Origin: Paenibacillus melissococcoides
GTDB taxonomy: Bacteria > Bacillota > Bacilli > Paenibacillales > Paenibacillaceae
Assembly (NCBI GenBank): GCA_944800085.1
Contig: CALYLO010000009.1
Location: forward strand, 291,001 to 355,000
Length of the DNA: 64,000 nucleotides
Reading direction: 5' to 3'
The notes under the pieces are model-generated. The model saw only the letters and a list, made by a program, of their open reading frames with translations. It had not been told where the DNA came from and ran no database searches. Both the position numbers and the translations under genes were made by a program. Below, piece by piece: positions 53,405 to 61,691 of the stretch; within the stretch, counting starts at the first letter, position 1, and each line of letters opens with the position of its first letter.

Positions 53405-53902
53405 ATGACCTATACGAACCAATCGCTGCAGCAATGGGTGGAGGAGGTGTCCCTGCGCGACTTCGGCAAGCCGTTCCGGCATCAGGCCCGTTATAACGGG
53501 CGGCTCAAGTCGACGGGAGGCCGCTACCTATTAGCCTCGCATCATATCGAGATCAACCCGAAGCAGCTGGAGGTCTTCGGCGAGGAGGAAGTCGAACGGA
53601 TTATCAAGCATGAGCTGTGTCATTACCATCTTCATCTGGAAGGAAGAGGCTACCGGCACCGCGACCGCGAATTCAAGGAGCTGCTCCAGGCCGTGGGGGG
53701 CTCGCGTTACTGCCGTTCCTTGCCCGGAACGGAGGGCAAGCGCGGGCTGCCTTACCGCTATCGCTTGGAATGCGTCGATTGCCGCCACACCTATCTCCGC
53801 AAGCGGAGAGTGGATGTGACGAAATATGTGTGCGGCCGCTGCCGGGGCAAGCTCCGGCTCGTGCCGGTCCGCACAGAGACGGGGAGGAAGGATCATGGCT
53901 AA
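53405..53902 (+). CDS. sprT: SprT-family zinc protein
   Basis: A 165-residue SprT-like protein (B. subtilis YdcK). The metalloprotease motif HELCHYHLHLEG supplies the HExxH zinc site near residue 70. A C-terminal zinc ribbon has CVDCRHTYLRK and CGRCRGKLRL. Eukaryotic relatives (Spartan) cut proteins crosslinked to DNA; the bacterial role is less clear. AGGGTGAT precedes the ATG. The stop overlaps the next gene by 8 nt, so they are co-translated. Confidence 0.88.
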   Translation: MTYTNQSLQQWVEEVSLRDFGKPFRHQARYNGRLKSTGGRYLLASHHIEINPKQLEVFGEEEVERIIKHELCHYHLHLEGRGYRHRDREFKELLQAVGGSRYCRSLPGTEGKRGLPYRYRLECVDCRHTYLRKRRVDVTKYVCGRCRGKLRLVPVRTETGRKDHG

Positions 53903-54716
53903 GCTGGAAGGGAAAACGATTGTCATCACGGGGCCTCGCAAGGCGGAGGAAATGTCCGCGCTCGTGCGCAAGCAGGGCGGCACGCCTTGGGTGAGGCCGA
54001 CGCAAGGAACGATGCTCGAGGGCTTCGACCGGCTGGAGGCGGAAGTCGACCGGCTGCTGGAGGCGCCGGTGTCGCTGGCCGTCTGGACGACGGGCATGGG
54101 CTTGGACAGGCTGCTGGAAGCGGCCCGCGAAGCAGGCAAGGAGCAGGCGTTCCTGCGCAAGATGGCGGAGATGAAGCACGCGGCGCGCGGATACAAGACG
54201 GTGAATGCGCTGAAGCGAATCGGCATCGCGCCCGCCTTCCGGGATGACGACGGCTCGACAGCCGGGCTGCTGCGATCGCTGGACGCGAGCGGGACCGGCT
54301 TGGCCGGGCGGCTCGTCTCGCTCCAGCTCCACGGCGATCCGGCCCCGGCGCTGGTTGCGTATTTCAAGCAAGCGGGCGCCGATACGATGGAGCTGATGCC
54401 GTATCGCCATACCCCGCCGCCGGAGGACGTTCTGCGCCGGCTTGCGGACGAGCTGCTCGCCGGGGAAGTGGATGCCGTCGCGGTCACCAGCGCCCCGCAG
54501 GCGCGCTTCCTGTTCGAGTATGCGAAGCGGAACGGATTGACGGAGCGGCTCCTGGAGGTGTTCGCCAGCCGGACATGGATGGCCGCGGTCGGCAAAGTAA
54601 CGGCGGCAGCCATCGTTGAGGAAGGGGTCAAGCGGATCATTGTCCCCGAAGAGGAGCGGATGGGCGCGCTTATCGTGGAGCTGGCCAAGCATTTCGGGAA
54701 GGAGAGCGGGGAGTAG
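53895..54716 (+). CDS. Uroporphyrinogen-III synthase family protein (HemD-like)
   Basis: A 273-residue protein of the HemD fold: two similar halves, with GKTIVITGPRKAEEMSALVR at the start, LQLHGDPAPALVAYFKQAGA in the middle and VDAVAVTSAPQARFLFEYAK later. HemD closes the ring of uroporphyrinogen III. Here the gene is not in a hem operon but overlaps sprT, and HemD-like proteins outside hem operons are often of another role. GGGAGGAAGG precedes the ATG. The family is firm; the reaction is likely but not certain. Confidence 0.75.
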   Translation: MAKLEGKTIVITGPRKAEEMSALVRKQGGTPWVRPTQGTMLEGFDRLEAEVDRLLEAPVSLAVWTTGMGLDRLLEAAREAGKEQAFLRKMAEMKHAARGYKTVNALKRIGIAPAFRDDDGSTAGLLRSLDASGTGLAGRLVSLQLHGDPAPALVAYFKQAGADTMELMPYRHTPPPEDVLRRLADELLAGEVDAVAVTSAPQARFLFEYAKRNGLTERLLEVFASRTWMAAVGKVTAAAIVEEGVKRIIVPEEERMGALIVELAKHFGKESGE

Positions 54717-54763
54717 GCCATGGGAGGGAGATGACAGGGAACACGAAATTCATCTCCCCCTGC

Positions 54764-54792
54764 TTGACATCTGTTCTATCCTGTGATACATT
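54764..54792 (+). promoter_or_regulatory. Promoter of the tRNA pair
   Basis: A perfect TTGACA (54764-54769) and TACATT (54787-54792) are spaced by 17 nt. The start would be near 54799, a few bases before the tRNA-Asn. Confidence 0.65.
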
Positions 54793-54804
54793 AATACTTG
54801 TCAT

Positions 54805-54880
54805 TCCCCGATAGCTCAGTCGGTAGAGCACTCGGCTGTTAACCGAGTTGTCACAGGTTCGAGTCCTGTTCGGGGAGCCA
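54805..54880 (+). tRNA. tRNA-Asn (GTT)
   Basis: A 76-nt cloverleaf with acceptor TCCCCGA/TCGGGGA, discriminator G and encoded CCA. The D arm is GCTCAGTCGGTAGAGC, the anticodon loop CTGTTAA has anticodon GTT at 54838-54840, and the T arm is ACAGGTTCGAGTCCTGT. Confidence 0.97.
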
Positions 54881-54889
54881 TTTTTATAC

Positions 54890-54978
54890 GGAGAGGTACC
54901 CAAGAGGCCGAAGGGGGCGCTTTGCTAAAGCGTTAGGGTGTAACAGCCGCGAGGGTTCGAATCCCTCTCTCTCCGCCA
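54890..54978 (+). tRNA. tRNA-Ser (GCT)
   Basis: An 89-nt class II tRNA with a long variable arm (AGGGTGTAACAGCCGCG region). Acceptor GGAGAGG pairs with TCTCTCC, then G and encoded CCA. The anticodon GCT is at 54924-54926 in TTGCTAA, and the T arm is GAGGGTTCGAATCCCTC. Confidence 0.97.
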
Positions 54979-54995
54979 CTTATGATTTCAACAAC

Positions 54996-55017
54996 AAGTC
55001 CCGCAAGGGATTTTTTT
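54996..55017 (+). terminator. Terminator of the tRNA pair
   Basis: AAGTCCC and GGGATTT (one G-T pair) close a GCAA loop and run into seven T. Confidence 0.8.
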
Positions 55018-55028
55018 GTTATCTCCGA

Positions 55029-55042
55029 TGTAAGCGTTTACT
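55029..55042 (+). promoter_or_regulatory. cre-like site before the fucoside regulator gene
   Basis: TGTAAGCGTTTACT matches the CcpA box TGWAANCGNTNWCA except for the last base. It lies 28 nt before the start at 55071. Confidence 0.55.
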
Positions 55043-55070
55043 TATGATGGTTCAAGCAAGGGAGGCCCCT

Positions 55071-57317
55071 ATGATGAATGCCAAGCGATGGTTCTACCGT
55101 CTGCTGCTCTCGTATATGCCCGTGTTCATCATCGTCGTCAGCTTCTTGTTCTTCGTCTTCTTCCAGACGCTGAGCGAACAGAGCCGGAATGACGCCATGC
55201 ACACCAACGCCTCGCTTCTGCTCCAGACGCTGCGCGCGACCGATGCCTCGCTGAAAGCCATCGATCAGACGCTGGTCTCCGAAGTGGTGAACTCGCCGGA
55301 ACTTGCCCAATTTTTTCAACCAACGGCGGATGACGAGGTTCCGCTCCATTTGCGAATCATGAAGCTGATGCGGCGAATGAGTGCCATCTACCCGCTTATC
55401 GACTCGATCTACCTCGTCCGCTTCCAGGACGGCAAAGTGCTCAGCAGCAGCAAGGAATGGAGCCTGGAGCAGTATCTTGACCGGGAATTCATTGAGAAGA
55501 ACCGGAATCTGAAGAGCACCGACTCTCCCTGGATTGGAGCGCGGCCGTTCAAGGAATTCGACTTCCAGGAACCGAAGCGCGTCATCTCGCTTGTGCGCAG
55601 CGTGCCGAATTCAGGCGGAAGCGGCGGGATGGTCGTCGTCAATGTCGCTGCCGCATCGGTTGCCTCGATGATGAAGGACTGGTACGGAACCGAATTGAAC
55701 AGCATCCGCATTATGGATGGGGAAGCGAATGATCTTCTGTTTGATGATACCGGTAACTCTCCGGGGAAAAACTCCAAGGTCGTCTCGAATTACATGTCTC
55801 CCTATACCGGTTGGGTATATGAGAGCGGGTTCCGACAGGATAAGGCCGTGCTGTCCCTCGATCGGTGGTTCAATGTGTGGATGATCGGGGGGATGGCGCT
55901 GCTGCTCGCTGCGGCGGCCTGGATCGTCTATGTGACCCACCGCCATTATCAGCCGATCGCGAAGCTGGTGAACCGCGTGAACGAGCTCGCCGCGACTCCG
56001 GCCTCGAAGCGGACGGACACGGGCCGCTGGGATGAATTCGCGGTCATCGAATCGGCGCTGGACCGCATGTTCGCGGAGCGGGATGAGTCTGTCGAGCGGG
56101 GGAAGAAGGATGCGGTCTTCCTGCGCAACTATACGTTCCGTCAATGGCTGGACGGGACGTACGAGGATCATCCGCTCGGAACGGCCCAGCATATCGATGT
56201 GCCGCTCGCGTCCGATCGGCCATGCCTTGTCGCCGTGCTGGAGCTCGACAACTACGCCGCCTTCGTTCAGGCGTATTCGAAGCGGGACAGGTTCCTCCTC
56301 CAGTATGCAGCCAAGTCCGCATGCCAGGAGACGGCCGCTCAGCACGGCTGGTCCCTGTGGGCGGACTGGCTGACCGGAGAGCGGCTGGCGATGCTGTGGC
56401 AGCCGCCGGAGCGTGGCGAAGGGGAGCCGGCTGCACGCGGCGAGGCCGAACGCCGGCTGGCGGCGATGATGCACGATATGCTGGGGTGGATTAACGGCTA
56501 CCTGAACTGGACGGCAACGGCAGGCATCGGCGGCACGGCGCCGTCGATCCGGGCGATTCCGCAGGCGCTCGATCAAGCGCTGCGCGCCTTGAGCCGGAAG
56601 ATGACCTGCGGCTCGAATCAGGTTTTGATCGAGGAGGAGCTGCGCCGGGATCCGCCGGATTTGCAGCCGTTGGCGCGCTTGCTCGCCCACAGTCTGACGG
56701 GAACGGCCGCGGATCGCGAGGCCCGCCTGTCGGAATGGGTGGAGCTGCTCCGCGCCGGGCGGCTGACCCGGGAGGAGGTTCGCCATGCCTGCCGCCAATG
56801 GGTGCCGGATGTGGCGCGCCGCTTGAAGATCGCGGGGGAAGAAGCGCCGGAAGCGGCCTGGCTGGAGCGGCTGGATGCATGCCTGACGCTGGAGGAGCTG
56901 GCGCGGACGCTGCGGGACGGGCTGGAGCGGGCGGCGGAGCGCGTGGCCTGCGCCGATCAGGAGCGCAACGCCCGGCTTATCGGCCGCGTGCAGGCCTATG
57001 TGCAGGAGCACTACGCGAATCCGCAAATGTCGCTGAATCTGCTGAGCGAGACGTTCGACATCGCGCCGAAGCTGCTGAGCAAAAGCTTCAAGGAAGTGAC
57101 GGGCGAGAAATTCATCGATGTCCTGATCGGGTTGCGGCTGGAAGAAGCGAAGCGGCTGCTGCGGCAGACCGACCTGCCGGTGCAGGCGATTGCGGAGCGG
57201 ATCGGATATGGAGGGGCGGTCTCCTTCAGCCGGGTATTCAAACGAATGGAAGGCATCTCTCCGGGAGAATACCGGAGCAGTCATAGCGCCGCCGCTTCGG
57301 CGGATAGGGCGCAATAA
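55071..57317 (+). CDS. Membrane-bound AraC-type regulator with extracellular sensor domain
   Basis: A 748-residue protein. A transmembrane helix (about 12-32, LLLSYMPVFIIVVSFLFFVFF) leads to an extracellular Cache-like sensor of about 230 residues, then a second helix (about 270-290, MIGGMALLLAAAAWIVYV) and a long cytoplasmic part. The last 100 residues are an AraC domain with two helix-turn-helix motifs (LNLLSETFDIAPKLLSKSF, AIAERIGYGGAVSFSRVFKR). Such one-piece regulators control the sugar ABC operon next to them. The start is the ATG after AGGGAGGCCCCT. It likely activates the fucoside transporter genes downstream. Confidence 0.88.
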   Translation: MMNAKRWFYRLLLSYMPVFIIVVSFLFFVFFQTLSEQSRNDAMHTNASLLLQTLRATDASLKAIDQTLVSEVVNSPELAQFFQPTADDEVPLHLRIMKLMRRMSAIYPLIDSIYLVRFQDGKVLSSSKEWSLEQYLDREFIEKNRNLKSTDSPWIGARPFKEFDFQEPKRVISLVRSVPNSGGSGGMVVVNVAAASVASMMKDWYGTELNSIRIMDGEANDLLFDDTGNSPGKNSKVVSNYMSPYTGWVYESGFRQDKAVLSLDRWFNVWMIGGMALLLAAAAWIVYVTHRHYQPIAKLVNRVNELAATPASKRTDTGRWDEFAVIESALDRMFAERDESVERGKKDAVFLRNYTFRQWLDGTYEDHPLGTAQHIDVPLASDRPCLVAVLELDNYAAFVQAYSKRDRFLLQYAAKSACQETAAQHGWSLWADWLTGERLAMLWQPPERGEGEPAARGEAERRLAAMMHDMLGWINGYLNWTATAGIGGTAPSIRAIPQALDQALRALSRKMTCGSNQVLIEEELRRDPPDLQPLARLLAHSLTGTAADREARLSEWVELLRAGRLTREEVRHACRQWVPDVARRLKIAGEEAPEAAWLERLDACLTLEELARTLRDGLERAAERVACADQERNARLIGRVQAYVQEHYANPQMSLNLLSETFDIAPKLLSKSFKEVTGEKFIDVLIGLRLEEAKRLLRQTDLPVQAIAERIGYGGAVSFSRVFKRMEGISPGEYRSSHSAAASADRAQ

Positions 57318-57373
57318 ATGAATGGGGCGCCGTGGATGCGGCGCCCTTTTGGCGTTCACGGGGAGTGCGAAAG

Positions 57374-57503
57374 CCTGCAAAAGTGCAGGAATGATCGCCA
57401 GCGGAACGGGAACTGGCATAAAAAAGCTGCAGCAGTGCAGTTTTTTTGCCCGAAACGGTCCCGAACCGAGCGAAAACGGAGAGAATTCCTGTATGTTTGC
57501 AGG
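57374..57503. repeat. Three CCTGCA-type hairpin units
   Basis: CCTGCAAAAGTGCAGG (57374-57389), CTGCAGCAGTGCAG (57427-57440, followed by seven T) and CCTGTATGTTTGCAGG (57488-57503) are the same family as at 26614-26791 and have a similar spacing of 53-61 nt. The gap 57318-57970 otherwise holds no supported gene. A frame at 57322-57792 has no ribosome site and codes through the repeats. Confidence 0.7.
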
Positions 57504-57693
57504 TTTGACTATTCCACGCCCCGGTGGTCCTGAAAAAGATGTGCTTTTACAGTTTTTAGGAGGATATCCGTGCGCGAATCCGAAAATCGGGTGCTCCGGA
57601 CCAGGCAGGTATTGGTCAGCTAACGGTGTCCTGAACGCAAGGACATTCCCGCCAAGGAAGGGGCGGGCGAAAGTTATCAAGCGAAGGGAAAAC

Positions 57694-57705
57694 GGTCAAT
57701 TGACC
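57694..57705. repeat. 12-bp perfect palindrome
   Basis: GGTCAATTGACC is preceded by GGGAAAAC. A partial second copy, GGGAAAACGGTTGATTG, follows near 57760. It lies about 200 nt before the cre site of the fucoside operon and could be an operator. Confidence 0.45.
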
Positions 57706-57906
57706 TTTTCCGCAAGGGGAAGCGCGGCGGGAGAAAATGGTTCTTTGCCGGGAAAACGGTTGATTGTGCGGCCGGAATTCCGTCGCCTATAATCAGACTC
57801 AACCCGGGAGGCTTTCGGCCCGGTTTACCGAAAGCCGAAACCTAATCTGCTGCTGCGCCATGCGCTTCGTTCGAAGAGGAAGAGCCTGCCATGGGATACG
57901 CAGAAT

Positions 57907-57920
57907 TGAAAACGGTAACA
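57907..57920 (+). promoter_or_regulatory. CcpA binding site (cre), full consensus match
   Basis: TGAAAACGGTAACA agrees with TGWAANCGNTNWCA at all positions. It is 51 nt before the first transporter gene, so the fucoside operon should be under carbon catabolite control. Confidence 0.75.
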
Positions 57921-57970
57921 ATCTGCATTTATGCATCTAAATTATGCTTCGCACAAAGGAGGAATGCCCC

Positions 57971-58933
57971 ATGGCAAACGTCACGCCCGGATCCGCTTCC
58001 CGCCGCCTGACATCGCGCTTCGCGTTTGCCCCAGGCACCGGCAAGCGGATCAAGAAGCATTGGCAGTTCTATCTGCTGGTCCTGCTGCCTGTCGCCTACC
58101 TGATTATTTTCAAATATGTGCCTATGGGCGGGGTGCTGATTGCATTCAAAGAATATAACGTCGTGCAGGGCATCTGGGACAGCCCGTGGGTCGGACTGAA
58201 ATATTTCGAGCAGTTCCTCGAGTCCCCCTACTTCTGGAATTACATCCGCAATACGATCGTCGTCAGCCTGTACGGCCTGGCGGTCGGATTCCCGGCTCCC
58301 ATCCTGTTGGCCTTGCTGCTGAATGAGATTCGGAACGGCTGGTTCAAAAAGACCGTGCAAATGGTGACGTATGCGCCCTATTTCATTTCGACCGTCATTA
58401 TGGTGTCTATCGTTATCGTTGCCCTGTCCCCGAACGTCGGGATGGTGAACAATGTGCTGCGGCTCTTCGGGCTGGAAGGCATCGACTTCATGGGGCGGCC
58501 GGAGCTGTTCAAATCGATTTATGTCTGGTCCGATGTCTGGCAATTTACGGGCTACGGCGCGATTATTTATATCGCCGCGCTGGCCGGCGTCAACCCGGAG
58601 CTGTATGAAGCGGCCAAGGTCGACGGCGCGACGCGCTTCCAGAAAATATGGAACATCGATTTGCCGGGCATTTTCCCGGTAATGGTGATTCTGCTTATTC
58701 TGAATGTCGGGAGCATGATGAGCGTGGGCTTCGAGAAAATGTATCTGATGCAGAACCCGCTCAATCTGGAGTCGTCGGAAATTATATCGACCTATGTGTA
58801 CAAGGTGGGGCTGTTGAATGCGAACTTCAGCTTCTCTACGGCGATCGGACTCTTCAACTCCGTCATCAATCTGATCTTGATCGTGACGGTGAACGCGATT
58901 GCGCGCCGGCTGTCCGAGTCGAGTCTGTGGTAA
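57971..58933 (+). CDS. LplB-type sugar ABC transporter permease
   Basis: A 320-residue permease with six helices. The first segment reads WQFYLLVLLPVAYLIIFKYV, followed by the LplB-type PMGGVLIAFKEYN. The EAA loop is ELYEAAKVDGATRFQKIWNI. The start is the ATG after AAAGGAGG; a frame that begins 27 nt earlier would put that ribosome site inside the gene. It is first of four genes with YtcP-type permease, binding protein and GH29 fucosidase. Confidence 0.92.
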   Translation: MANVTPGSASRRLTSRFAFAPGTGKRIKKHWQFYLLVLLPVAYLIIFKYVPMGGVLIAFKEYNVVQGIWDSPWVGLKYFEQFLESPYFWNYIRNTIVVSLYGLAVGFPAPILLALLLNEIRNGWFKKTVQMVTYAPYFISTVIMVSIVIVALSPNVGMVNNVLRLFGLEGIDFMGRPELFKSIYVWSDVWQFTGYGAIIYIAALAGVNPELYEAAKVDGATRFQKIWNIDLPGIFPVMVILLILNVGSMMSVGFEKMYLMQNPLNLESSEIISTYVYKVGLLNANFSFSTAIGLFNSVINLILIVTVNAIARRLSESSLW

Positions 58934-58948
58934 AGGGGGCCTCGTTCA

Positions 58949-59845
58949 ATGCGCACAACGACGATTCGGGAATCGCTGCCCGACCGCTTGTTCCTCGCCG
59001 GGGTATACGTGTTTTTAACGCTGATTCTCGTAATTATTTTATTTCCGCTGCTTCATATTTTGAGCGCTTCGTTCAGCTCGCCGCAGGCGGTCAATTCGGG
59101 GCGGGTCTGGATCTTTCCCGTCGAGTTCACGCTTGCCGGCTACAAGGCCGTCTTCGCCAATTCCAATATATTGACGGGCTATGCGAACTCGATCTTCTAC
59201 GCCGTCTTCGGCACGCTGGTCAATGTCGTGATGACGGTGCTCATCGCCTACCCGCTGTCGCGCAAGACGTTCTACGGACGGCAGTTGCTCATGATGCTGC
59301 TCGTATTCACGATGCTGTTCGACGGCGGTCTCATCCCGAACTATATGGTCGTGAAGTCGCTCGGTCTGATTGATACCCGTTGGGCGATGATCATTCCCGG
59401 CGCCTTGGCCGTCTTCCAGGTCATTATCGCCCGCACCTTCTTCCAGTCGTCGATCCCGGAGGAACTGTCGGAGGCGGCGGAGATTGACGGCTGCAGCGAT
59501 GTCCGCTTCATTACGAGCGTCGTGCTGCCGCTGTCCAAGCCGATACTGGCCGTCATGACGCTGATGTATGCGGTCGGGCACTGGAATTCGTATTTCGGGG
59601 CGCTCATTTATTTGAAGTCGCCTGACATGTTCCCGCTGCAAATCGTGCTGCGCAACATTTTGATTCTCAATTCCGTGGACCCGACCATGATGGCCAATGT
59701 GGATGACATGCTGCAGCTTCAGGGCATCGCCGAACTGCTCAAGTATTCGCTCATCGTGGTGGCCAGCGCGCCCGTGCTGATGATTTATCCGTTCGTGCAG
59801 AAGCATTTTGTGAAGGGCGTCTTGATCGGATCATTAAAAGGGTAA
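58949..59845 (+). CDS. YtcP-type sugar ABC transporter permease
   Basis: A 298-residue permease with six helices and EAA loop ELSEAAEIDGCSDVRFITSV. YtcP proteins pair with LplB-type permeases and large binding proteins. The C-terminus KHFVKGVLIGSLKG is typical. It lies 15 nt after the first permease gene. No ATPase is encoded, so a shared MsmX-like ATPase is expected. Confidence 0.92.
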   Translation: MRTTTIRESLPDRLFLAGVYVFLTLILVIILFPLLHILSASFSSPQAVNSGRVWIFPVEFTLAGYKAVFANSNILTGYANSIFYAVFGTLVNVVMTVLIAYPLSRKTFYGRQLLMMLLVFTMLFDGGLIPNYMVVKSLGLIDTRWAMIIPGALAVFQVIIARTFFQSSIPEELSEAAEIDGCSDVRFITSVVLPLSKPILAVMTLMYAVGHWNSYFGALIYLKSPDMFPLQIVLRNILILNSVDPTMMANVDDMLQLQGIAELLKYSLIVVASAPVLMIYPFVQKHFVKGVLIGSLKG

Positions 59846-59901
59846 CACGGCATGACTTATGCATTTCGCTATGAGATGACATTTACAAGGAGGGTCTAAC
59901 G

Positions 59902-61581
59902 ATGAGGCAAAAAGGATCTGTCTTGCTCGCGATGCTGCTGAGCATCTCGCTGCTGCTGGCGGCATGCTCCGGAGGAGGGGGCGCGAAGCAGGGAGCGGAA
60001 GCAACCGGCCCGGCCGATGCGGCCAAAGCGGAGGAGCTCTTCAATCCGGTCGGGGAATTCCCGATCGCGAAGGAGCCGATGACGCTGAAAATGTTCGCTC
60101 CCCAATCGGCGGCGATCGAGAATCTGGAGACGAACGAGTTCACGAAGTTCCTGGAGGAGAAAACCAATATCCAGATCAAATGGGATGTCGTGCCGGAAGG
60201 CGCGCTGGAGGAGAAGAAGCAGCTCATGATGGCCAGCGGCGACTACCCGGAAGTGATTCTGGCAGGCTCCTTCAGCAAGGCCGATCAAATGAAGTACGGC
60301 CAGCAGGGCGTTTTCATCCCGCTGAATGATCTGATTGAGCAGTATGCGCCGAACATAAAGCAGGCGATGGCGGATATCCCGTACTTGAAGGACGCGATGA
60401 CGGCGCCGGACGGCCATATTTACGCGATTCCCAAGGTGAACGAGTGCTATCACTGCACCTATGCGTCGAAAATGTGGATCAACCAAACGTGGCTGGATAA
60501 GCTCGGGCTGAAGATGCCGGCGACGACGGAAGAGTTTTATGAGACCTTGAAGGCATTCAAGGAGAAAGACCCGAACGGCAACGGCAAGCAGGACGAGATT
60601 CCGCTCACGACCGCCGGGAAAAAGGAAATGTGGGGCGGAGGCCTGGATGCGTTTTTGATGAATGCATTCATATATAACGATGCCACGACCTATATGTATC
60701 TGGACAACGGGGAATTGAAGTTCTCGCCGAATCAGGAGGCATGGCGGGAAGGGCTGCGCTACATCCATAAGCTGTACGCGGAAGGGCTGATCGACAAAGC
60801 GTCCTTCACCCAAAATGCGGACGCCGTGAAGCAGGTCGGGAACCGGCCGGACAATGTGATGGGAGCGGTCGCCACCGCGCTGATCAGCTATGTGTATTCG
60901 CCGAATGAACTGACCCCGCGCCACAAGGAATATGTCACGGTTCCGCCGCTGAAGGGGCCGGAAGGCGTCCAGCTTGCAGGCTATTTCGTCGGCGCCGGCA
61001 ACGGCCAGTTCGCGATTACGAACAAGGCGACGGCCGAACAGCAGATTGCGGCGATCCGGTTTGCGGACTATCTCTACTCGGAGGAAGCGACCCTGTTCAG
61101 CAGCATGGGCAGAGAAGGAGATGGGTACCGGAAGGCGGAGGAGGGCGAGAAGACGGCGGACGGAACGCCGGCGCGCTTCAAGCAGACGCCGAAGCCGAAC
61201 GTGGCCCAGGTGCAGAACGGAACATGGCAGGAGCTCGGCATCATGAAAATGACCAACGAGCTGCGCGACTCCTTCGCCGTGCCGGAAGATATGTATTCGG
61301 AAGACGGCTATGGGCTGCGCCTGCGCAACGAATCCAAGAAATACGAGCCGTTCGCCAAGCCGGAAATCGCCTTCCCGTCCGATATCTTCATTGCGGCGGA
61401 GGATGCTTCCCTGGCCGCGCAGCTCCAGACCTCGATCAAGGATTACGTCGAATCGAACATGGCGCAATTCATTACCGGCAGCAAAGATGTGGACAAGGAT
61501 TGGGACGCTTATGTAAAAGGGTTTGACGGGCTGCAATTATCGAAGTATCTTGAAATTTATAGCAAGGCGTTGAACAAATAA
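59902..61581 (+). CDS. LplA-type extracellular substrate-binding lipoprotein
   Basis: A 559-residue lipoprotein with lipobox LAAC at about residue 22. It is the large type of binding protein that goes with LplB/YtcP permeases (LKMFAPQSAAIENLETNEFT, GDYPEVILAGSFSKADQMKY, GVFIPLNDLIEQYAPNIKQ, KDPNGNGKQDEIPLTTAGKK). The DPNGNGKQDE stretch looks like a calcium loop. Substrate is likely a fucose-containing oligosaccharide, judged by the fucosidase that follows. AAGGAGGG precedes the ATG. Confidence 0.92.
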   Translation: MRQKGSVLLAMLLSISLLLAACSGGGGAKQGAEATGPADAAKAEELFNPVGEFPIAKEPMTLKMFAPQSAAIENLETNEFTKFLEEKTNIQIKWDVVPEGALEEKKQLMMASGDYPEVILAGSFSKADQMKYGQQGVFIPLNDLIEQYAPNIKQAMADIPYLKDAMTAPDGHIYAIPKVNECYHCTYASKMWINQTWLDKLGLKMPATTEEFYETLKAFKEKDPNGNGKQDEIPLTTAGKKEMWGGGLDAFLMNAFIYNDATTYMYLDNGELKFSPNQEAWREGLRYIHKLYAEGLIDKASFTQNADAVKQVGNRPDNVMGAVATALISYVYSPNELTPRHKEYVTVPPLKGPEGVQLAGYFVGAGNGQFAITNKATAEQQIAAIRFADYLYSEEATLFSSMGREGDGYRKAEEGEKTADGTPARFKQTPKPNVAQVQNGTWQELGIMKMTNELRDSFAVPEDMYSEDGYGLRLRNESKKYEPFAKPEIAFPSDIFIAAEDASLAAQLQTSIKDYVESNMAQFITGSKDVDKDWDAYVKGFDGLQLSKYLEIYSKALNK

Positions 61582-61691
61582 GGGGCAGGCTGCCGTCCGA
61601 AGCGCTGCGGCGCGGATTCCGGACGGCAGCCTCCTCGTCGCCTGGAGAGCGGGGAACCACCAATCTAATGTTAGAGAGGAGCGGCGGCCGG

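Noticed and set aside
55611..57680. 689-codon minus-strand frame opposite the AraC-type regulator
   Set aside because: Shadow of a well-supported gene; no ribosome site and arginine/histidine-rich sequence.
57322..57792. 156-codon plus frame in the gap before the fucoside operon
   Set aside because: No ribosome site, and it reads straight through the CCTGCA hairpins and low-complexity text.
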